Positions 59,073-64,000 of a stretch of DNA of 64,000 nucleotides are shown here, piece after piece. Origin of the DNA: Streptomyces sp. NBC_01669 (GTDB taxonomy: Bacteria > Actinomycetota > Actinomycetes > Streptomycetales > Streptomycetaceae); the NCBI RefSeq assembly GCF_026339735.1, contig NZ_JAPEQG010000001.1, positions 7,152,501-7,216,500 of the forward strand. Reading direction: 5' to 3'. The notes under the pieces are model-generated. The model saw only the letters and a list, made by a program, of their open reading frames with translations, was not told the DNA's origin and did no database searches. Numbering within the stretch: the stretch's first letter is position 1; every line of letters starts with the position of its first letter. The position numbers and the translations under genes are program-made.

Positions 59073-59837
59073 ATGAGTACGGTGCAGGGCGCGGGCGTGG
59101 TGGTCACGGGGGCCGGGGGCGGCATCGGTGCCGCTCTGGCCCGCAGATTCGCCGCGGAAGGCGCCCGGGTCGTCGTCAACGACCTCGACGAGAGCCGCAT
59201 CAAGCCGCTCGCCGAGGAGATCGGCGGCGCCGCCGTCGCCGGAGACGCCTCGCAGATCGTGGAAGCCGCCCGGGATGCGCTGGACGGCACCGTCGACATC
59301 TATTGCGCCAATGCCGGTCTCGCCTCGCCCGGTGACGTCTTCGCCGACGAGGAGGTCTGGGCCGCTGCCTGGGACGTCAATGTGATGGCCCATGTCCGCG
59401 CGGCCAGGGCGCTGCTCCCGGACTGGCTGGAGCGCGGCAGCGGCCGGTTCGTCACCACCGCGTCCGCCGCCGGACTGCTGACGATGATCGGCGCCGCGCC
59501 GTACAGCGTCACCAAGCACGGCGCCGTCGCCTTCGCCGAATGGCTCTCGCTGACCTACCGCCACCGGGGCGTCAAGGTCCACGCGATCTGCCCGCAGGGC
59601 GTACGTACGGACATGCTCACCGCCGCCGGTTCGGCCGGCGAGCTGGTCCTCGCCCCCAGCGCCATCGAGCCGGAGGATGTCGCCGACGCCCTCTTCGACG
59701 CCATGGCCGAGGACCGCTTCCTCGTCCTGCCGCATCCCGAGGTCGCGGGGTACTACCGGGCCCGCACCAAGGACACCGACCACTGGCTCAGCAATATGAA
59801 CCACCTTCAGCAGAAGTGGGAGGAGACCGGCGCATGA
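59073..59837 (+). CDS. Short-chain dehydrogenase/reductase
   Basis: The 254-residue enzyme has the NAD(P) motif VVTGAGGGIGAALARRF, the NAG motif, the catalytic Ser in TTASAAGLL and YSVTK with Tyr and Lys. An Asp after the second strand (NDLDES) favours NAD. It is first of a three-gene operon with an acyl-CoA ligase (4-bp overlap) and a TetR. It may oxidise a hydroxyacyl-CoA or a related alcohol. ATG 59073 follows GAGGCGGAA. Confidence 0.92.
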   Translation: MSTVQGAGVVVTGAGGGIGAALARRFAAEGARVVVNDLDESRIKPLAEEIGGAAVAGDASQIVEAARDALDGTVDIYCANAGLASPGDVFADEEVWAAAWDVNVMAHVRAARALLPDWLERGSGRFVTTASAAGLLTMIGAAPYSVTKHGAVAFAEWLSLTYRHRGVKVHAICPQGVRTDMLTAAGSAGELVLAPSAIEPEDVADALFDAMAEDRFLVLPHPEVAGYYRARTKDTDHWLSNMNHLQQKWEETGA

Positions 59838-61516
59838 CCGAGTCCGACACCGACGCCCTCACCGGGTCCATCTACGCGGCGAAGCCCTGGATCTCCCTGC
59901 TCAGCGACGCCCAGCGCGCCCCGGTGAGCCCCGCCGAGACCCTGGTGCACGCCTTCCGTGCCTCCGTCGCCCGCACCCCCGAGCACCCGGCGCTCGCCTA
60001 CTTCGACGGGCGTCTCAGCTACCGGGAGACCGACGCGCTCTCCGACTCCGTGGCCGGGCATCTGGCCGCGCAGGGTCTGGAGCGCGGCGACCGGGTCGCG
60101 ATCATGCTGCAGAACTCCCCGCAGTTCGTACTCGCGCTGCTCGGCGCCTGGAAGGCCGGGGCGACCGTCGTCCCGCTCAACCCGATGTACAAGTCCGGCG
60201 AGGTCGGCCACGTACTGAAGGACGCCGAGGTCACCGCGCTGATCTGCGCGGACCGGGCGTGGGAGTCGTATCTGCGGGACACCGCGACCGCCGCCCCGAC
60301 CGTACGGATCGCCGTCACCGCCTGCGAACTCGACCTCCAGAGCCAGAACGACGAGCGGGTCCTGAACTTCGAGCGGCTGCCGGCCCCCGAGGACGCCGAC
60401 GACCTGGTGGCCGTCGCCCGCCGTGGGCTCGCCGCCCCCGAAGGCCGCGAGCTCACCGCCCCAGACGTAGCGCTGATCAGTTACACCTCCGGGACCAGTG
60501 GCACCCCCAAGGGCGCCATGAACTCCCACGGCAACATCATGGTCAACGCCGAGCGCCAGCGGACCGGACACCCGGTCGCCGAGGGCTCCTCGTACTTCGC
60601 GCTCGCCCCGCTCTTCCACATCACCGGCATGGTCTGCCAGCTGGCCGCCTGTCTCACCAACGCGGGCACGCTCGTGCTCGCCTACCGCTTCCACCCCGGT
60701 GTCGTCCTCGACGCGTTCGCCGAGCACCGCCCCGCGTACACCGTCGGCCCGTCGACCGCCTTCATGGCCCTCGCCGCCACGCCGGGTGTGACATCCGAGC
60801 ACTTCGCCTCGTTCCGGGTGATCTCCTCGGGCGGCGCCCCGCTGCCGCCCGCGCTCGTGGAGAAGTTCCGGGCGGGCTTCGGCCCCTACATCCGCAACGG
60901 CTACGGCCTCACCGAGTGCACCGCGCCCTGCGCCTCCGTACCGCCCGAGCGGGAAGCGCCCGTCGACCCGGTCTCCGGGACCCTCTCCGTGGGCGTCCCC
61001 GGACCCGACACGGTCGTCCGGATCCTCGACGAGAACGGCGACGAGGTGCCGTTCGGCGAGCAGGGCGAGATCGCCGTCCGCGGCCCGCAGGTCGTCTCCG
61101 GCTACTGGCGGCTGCCCGACGCGACCGCCGCCGCCTTCCCGGACGGCGAACTGCGCACGGGCGACATCGGCTTCATGGACCCGGACGGCTGGCTCTATGT
61201 CGTCGACCGCAAGAAGGACATGATCAACGCCTCCGGTTTCAAGGTGTGGCCGCGCGAGGTGGAAGATGTCCTGTACACCCACCCGGCGGTCCGGGAGGCG
61301 GCCGTCGTCGGCGTCCCCGACGCCTACCGCGGCGAGACCGTCCGCGCATACGTCAGCCTGCGACCCGGCTCCTCGGTCGAACCCGACGAACTGGGTGCGT
61401 ACTGCAAGGAGCGGCTCGCCGCGTACAAGTACCCGCGCGAGGTCCAGATCCTGACCGAACTTCCCAAGACGGCAAGTGGGAAGATCCTCAGGCGGGAACT
61501 GCGTTCCCAGCAGTAG
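59834..61516 (+). CDS. AMP-dependent acyl-CoA synthetase/ligase
   Basis: The 560-residue enzyme activates an acid to acyl-AMP then acyl-CoA. The core motifs are SYTSGTSGTPKGAMN (phosphate loop), NGYGLTECTAP, GDIGFMDPDGWLYVVDR and the C-terminal Lys motif LPKTASGKILRREL. ATG 59834 overlaps the SDR stop codon (ATGA). With the SDR and TetR it forms one operon for an acid that is induced by substrate. Its size and motif order fit the long- and medium-chain or aromatic acyl-CoA ligases. Confidence 0.94.
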   Translation: MTESDTDALTGSIYAAKPWISLLSDAQRAPVSPAETLVHAFRASVARTPEHPALAYFDGRLSYRETDALSDSVAGHLAAQGLERGDRVAIMLQNSPQFVLALLGAWKAGATVVPLNPMYKSGEVGHVLKDAEVTALICADRAWESYLRDTATAAPTVRIAVTACELDLQSQNDERVLNFERLPAPEDADDLVAVARRGLAAPEGRELTAPDVALISYTSGTSGTPKGAMNSHGNIMVNAERQRTGHPVAEGSSYFALAPLFHITGMVCQLAACLTNAGTLVLAYRFHPGVVLDAFAEHRPAYTVGPSTAFMALAATPGVTSEHFASFRVISSGGAPLPPALVEKFRAGFGPYIRNGYGLTECTAPCASVPPEREAPVDPVSGTLSVGVPGPDTVVRILDENGDEVPFGEQGEIAVRGPQVVSGYWRLPDATAAAFPDGELRTGDIGFMDPDGWLYVVDRKKDMINASGFKVWPREVEDVLYTHPAVREAAVVGVPDAYRGETVRAYVSLRPGSSVEPDELGAYCKERLAAYKYPREVQILTELPKTASGKILRRELRSQQ

Positions 61517-61555
61517 AACGTGTGTGACTTCACTACGGAAAGGCAGGTGGCGGCC

Positions 61556-62149
61556 ATGGCCAGAACGACGGACGGGAACGACGCCCCCGTCCCTCAGCGG
61601 CTGCTGGCCGCCGCCACCCGGCTCTTCGCCGAGCAGGGCTACGACCGCACGTCGGTCCAGGAGATCGTCGAGGCGGCAGGCGTCACGAAGGGTGCGCTGT
61701 ACCACTACTTCGGCTCCAAGGAGGATCTCCTCCAGGAGGTCTACTCCCGGGTGCTGCGGCTCCAGCAGGAACGCCTCGACGCGTTCGCGGACGCCCAGGC
61801 GCCGGTCGAGCAGCGGCTGCGGGACGCGGCGGCGGACGTGGTCGTCACGACGATCGAGAACCTCGACGACGCGGCGATCTTCTTCCGCTCGATGCACCAT
61901 CTGAGCCCGGAGAAGAACAAGCAGGTACGGGTGGAGCGGCGCCGCTACCACGAGCGTTTCCGGGCGCTGGTGGAGGAGGGGCAGCGGAGCGGGGTGTTCT
62001 CCACGGCGACGCCGGCGGATCTGGTGGTGGACTACCACTTCGGATCGGTGCACCACCTGTCGACGTGGTACCGCCCGGACGGTCCGCTGAGCCAGCAGGA
62101 GGTCGCGGACCATTTGGCGGATCTGCTGCTGCGCGCGCTGCGCCCCTGA
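61556..62149 (+). CDS. TetR family regulator of the SDR/ligase operon
   Basis: The 197-residue protein has a TetR helix-turn-helix (SVQEIVEAAGVTKGALYHYF, about 35-54) and a ligand domain similar to acyl-CoA-sensing regulators (FadR/PaaR types). ATG 61556 follows GGCAGGTGG. It lies 39 bp after the ligase gene on the same strand. The dyad at 59024 in the operon promoter is the probable binding site. It likely responds to a CoA-ester. Confidence 0.9.
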   Translation: MARTTDGNDAPVPQRLLAAATRLFAEQGYDRTSVQEIVEAAGVTKGALYHYFGSKEDLLQEVYSRVLRLQQERLDAFADAQAPVEQRLRDAAADVVVTTIENLDDAAIFFRSMHHLSPEKNKQVRVERRRYHERFRALVEEGQRSGVFSTATPADLVVDYHFGSVHHLSTWYRPDGPLSQQEVADHLADLLLRALRP

Positions 62150-62484
62150 CGTCGGGCCAGAGGCAGGGGAGCGGCATCCGTCGGGCCGGCTCCGAGTTCC
62201 CGAGTGTGGTCCGAGGCCCCGCGGTCACCGACCGGGGGCGCTCGTGATCCCTCCACCCGGGGCCTCTCCTTCGGATCGCGCCGGGCGCCCCCCACGCGCG
62301 GCACCGGCACCCAGCCGCCCAACACCTGCGAGGGCGGCGTGGGCGTCGGCGCCACCACGTACGGCATCGCGGTGCCGATGCCTGCGCTGCGCCAGAACTG
62401 AACGACTTCCTCCACGGGCCGGACGGGCAGATTCTCAGCCCGTCCGGCTTCGGAGGACATGGCGCGGCTGCAGCCGCCGCCCCG
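62150..62484. other. Intergenic region with possible gene remnant
   Basis: This 335-bp region has no confident gene. On the plus strand a frame to 62401 ends with TCEGGVGVGATTYGIAVPMP, which looks like the C-terminus of a secreted protein but lacks a start and ribosome site. It may be a decayed gene. The terminator of the acyl-CoA dehydrogenase gene lies at its end. Confidence 0.35.
62418..62448 (-). terminator. Terminator of the acyl-CoA dehydrogenase gene
   Basis: GCCGGACGGGC (62418-62428) pairs with 62438-62448 over 11 bp around a 9-nt loop, 37 bp beyond the stop codon. Confidence 0.7.
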
Positions 62485-63735
62485 CTACACGTACCGCTTG
62501 ATCTCGCGCCGCGCCAGCGACCGCTGATGCACCTCGTCCGGCCCGTCCGCCAGCCTCAGCGTCCGCGCCCCCGCCCACAGTTCCGCCAGCGGGAAGTCCT
62601 GGCTCACGCCGCCCGCGCCGTGCAGCTGCACCGCCCGGTCGAGGATGTCGACCACCGCGCGCGGGGTGGCGATCTTGATGGCCTGGATCTCCGTGTGCGC
62701 CCCCCGGTTGCCCACCGTGTCCATCAGCCATGCCGTCTTCAGCACCAGCAGCCGCAGCTGCTCCACCGTGACCCGCGCGTCCGCGATCCAGTTCTGCACG
62801 ACGCCCTGCTGCGCGAGCGGCTTGCCGAAGGCCGTGCGGGACACCGCCCGCTTGCACATCAGCTCGATGGCCCGCTCTGCCATCCCGATCAGCCGCATGC
62901 AGTGGTGGATCCGGCCGGGACCCAGGCGCGCCTGCGCGATCCCGAAGCCGCCGCCCTCCTCGCCGATCAGGTTCGTCGCGGGCACCCGCACATCGGTGAA
63001 CACGACCTCCGCGTGACCTCCGTGGTAGTGGTCCTCGTACCCGTACACCTGCATGGCGCGCCGCACTTCGAGGCCGGGCGTGTCGCGCGGGACGAGGATC
63101 ATCGACTGCTGGCGGCGGATGTCGGCGCCGTCCGGGTCGGTCTTGCCCATCACGATGAAGATCCGGCAGTCCGGGTTCATCGCCCCGGAGATGTACCACT
63201 TGCGGCCGTTGACGACGTAGTCTCCCCCGCTCTCGGCTTCGCTCGAGCGGGAGGTGCCCCCTCCATCGCGCGTGATCCGGGTCTCGATGTTGGTCGCGTC
63301 CGACGAGGCCACCTCGGGCTCCGTCATGGCGAACGCCGACCGGATCTCCCCGGCGAGCAGCGGTTCCAGCCACTGCTTCTTCTGCTCGTCCGTGGCGAAC
63401 TGGAAAAGCACCTCCATGTTGCCCGTGTCCGGCGCCGCGCAGTTGAGCGCGGTCGGCGCCAACTGCGGGGAACGGCCGGTGATTTCGGCGAGCGGTGCGT
63501 ACTGGAGGTTGGTCAGCCCGGCACCGTACTCCGCGTCGGGCAGGAAGAGGTTCCACAGACCCTGCCTGCGCGCCTCGGCCTTGAGGTCCTCGACGATCTG
63601 CGGGGTGTCCCACGGGGAGGCGAGCTGTGCCCGCTGCTCGTGCGCGATCGTCTCGGCCGGGTACACGTGCTCGTCCATGAAGGTGAGCAGCTTGGTGCGC
63701 AGCTCTTCCGTACGGGCGTCGAATGCGAAGTCCAT
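62485..63735 (-). CDS. Acyl-CoA dehydrogenase (ACAD10/11-like) with in-frame palindromic insertion
   Basis: The 416-residue enzyme is an acyl-CoA dehydrogenase with AFAMTEPEVASSDATNIE, VVNGRKWYISGAMNPDCR and the C-terminal QDFPLAELWAGARTLRLADG. Family members of this branch have TRITRDG joined to DYVVNGRKW, but here about 12-14 extra residues (GGTSRSSEAESG, about 158-171) are encoded by a REP-like palindrome. ATG 63733-63735 aligns with the family. A phosphotransferase gene ends 8 bp upstream, the same pair as in ACAD11, which phosphorylates 4-hydroxyacyl-CoA before dehydrogenation. It may therefore act on 4-hydroxy acids. Confidence 0.9.
   Translation of the reverse strand: MDFAFDARTEELRTKLLTFMDEHVYPAETIAHEQRAQLASPWDTPQIVEDLKAEARRQGLWNLFLPDAEYGAGLTNLQYAPLAEITGRSPQLAPTALNCAAPDTGNMEVLFQFATDEQKKQWLEPLLAGEIRSAFAMTEPEVASSDATNIETRITRDGGGTSRSSEAESGGDYVVNGRKWYISGAMNPDCRIFIVMGKTDPDGADIRRQQSMILVPRDTPGLEVRRAMQVYGYEDHYHGGHAEVVFTDVRVPATNLIGEEGGGFGIAQARLGPGRIHHCMRLIGMAERAIELMCKRAVSRTAFGKPLAQQGVVQNWIADARVTVEQLRLLVLKTAWLMDTVGNRGAHTEIQAIKIATPRAVVDILDRAVQLHGAGGVSQDFPLAELWAGARTLRLADGPDEVHQRSLARREIKRYV
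63222..63261. repeat. REP-like palindromic repeat inserted within a gene
   Basis: The 40-bp element has arms CCCGCTC and GAGCGGG around a CGAAGCCGAGAG-type loop (minus strand). This is a dispersed streptomycete palindrome normally in spacers. Here it lies in the coding sequence of the acyl-CoA dehydrogenase and keeps the frame. Confidence 0.75.
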
Positions 63736-63743
63736 GGGGGTGA

Positions 63744-64000
63744 TCAGCCTTCCTGGAGGGTCGTGAGGCCGTGCTTGATGAAGACGGGGACGAGATCGCC
63801 GATGCGGTCGAAGCCGGCGCCGACGGTCCGGCCGAGGGTGTAGCGGTAGTGGATGCCCTCCAGGATCACGGCGAGCTTGAACCACGCGAACGCCGTGTAC
63901 CAGGAGATGGCGGAGGTGTCCCGGCCGGAGCGGGCCGCGTAGCGTTCGATCAGTTCGGCGGGCGTGGGGTGGCCGGCCGCTCCGCTGGTGGTCGAGACCG
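63744..64000 (-). CDS. Phosphotransferase family protein, C-terminal fragment
   Basis: The last 84 codons of a gene that begins beyond the window are visible on the minus strand. The ending includes PTPAELIERYAARSGRDTS and FAWFKLAVILEGIHYRYTLG, typical of the C-terminal helices in aminoglycoside phosphotransferase-like kinases of the ACAD10/11 type. The stop (63744-63746) lies 8 bp before the acyl-CoA dehydrogenase start. The kinase probably phosphorylates a hydroxyacyl-CoA for the adjacent enzyme. Catalytic residues are outside the window. Confidence 0.8.
   Translation of the reverse strand, partial: VSTTSGAAGHPTPAELIERYAARSGRDTSAISWYTAFAWFKLAVILEGIHYRYTLGRTVGAGFDRIGDLVPVFIKHGLTTLQEG

Noticed and set aside
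1..64000. CRISPR array, tRNA, rRNA, or known riboswitch
   Set aside because: No regularly spaced direct repeats with unique spacers, no cloverleaf or T-loop signature, and no conserved riboswitch core was recognised.
1..64000. Prophage or integrative element
   Set aside because: No integrase, terminase, capsid or replication genes and no att-like repeats were recognised.

Overview
The window is chromosomal DNA of a Streptomyces or very close actinomycete. GC is very high throughout, coding regions have strong third-position GC, and intact genes almost never use TTA codons. The gene content fits: DinB, MsiK-like ATPase, a large BTAD/SARP regulator, SoxR, secreted lipases and proteases with Sec or Tat signals, YtrA- and HutC-type GntR regulators, and many TetR regulators. 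I see no rRNA, tRNA, CRISPR array, prophage or complete biosynthetic gene cluster. It looks like the interior of a linear chromosome with an accessory, catabolic and secretory flavour.

Layout. 0-2 kb: end of a dinB-type polymerase gene, a secreted lipase with an elaborate upstream region, and a C-terminally truncated chitin/cellulose LPMO facing it. 2-7.5 kb: acetyltransferases, a methyltransferase-Nudix-VOC fusion, a DUF402 protein, a GntR regulator, a 158-bp MITE and an orphan AAA ATPase. 8-11 kb: an SGNH esterase carrying the only TTA codon I found, and a membrane Ser/Thr kinase. 11-21 kb: a CoA-transferase, a Tat-exported M20 amidohydrolase, a DrrAB-like efflux ABC pair with its divergent TetR, a type-ISP-like protein, a GntR regulator and homogentisate dioxygenase. 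21-26 kb: a tightly coupled three-gene envelope operon (beta-helix membrane protein, cupredoxin-like lipoprotein, polytopic membrane protein), then a TetR. 26-35 kb: a molybdopterin oxidoreductase, a citrate-type transporter with an MFS partner, an orphan sugar-ABC ATPase and an ABC exporter. 35-44 kb: a giant BTAD-ATPase regulator, then a coupled subtilase plus beta-propeller secreted pair. 44-54 kb: aldehyde and alcohol dehydrogenases, PPK2, an EamA exporter, ArsR and TetR regulators, acyl-CoA dehydrogenase, a TetR/MaoC pair sharing an operator, and SoxR. 54-64 kb: a penicillin-acylase-type hydrolase, a NamZ-type muramidase, an SDR/acyl-CoA ligase/TetR operon, and an acyl-CoA dehydrogenase/phosphotransferase pair cut by the window edge.

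How the parts work together. Several modules can be read as regulator plus target with a visible operator: the TetR and ABC pair at 16.9 kb, TetR and MaoC at 51.9/53.2 kb (two identical 16-bp sites), TetR and acyl-CoA dehydrogenase at 50.3 kb, and the SDR/ligase/TetR operon at 59 kb. Acyl-CoA chemistry recurs (CoA-transferase, two ACADs, MaoC, SDR, ligase, ACAD11-like phosphotransferase), suggesting catabolism of fatty, aromatic or branched acids. Secreted hydrolases (lipase, LPMO remnant, SGNH esterase, subtilase, acylase, muramidase) suggest a saprophyte. At least ten genes have a -10-like hexamer 6-7 nt before the start codon, the layout of leaderless mRNAs.

The most unusual DNA-level features are the nested-palindrome MITE at 6217-6374, a REP-like palindrome inserted in frame in an acyl-CoA dehydrogenase (63222-63261), and the tandem 13-bp repeats plus twin palindromes upstream of the lipase gene.
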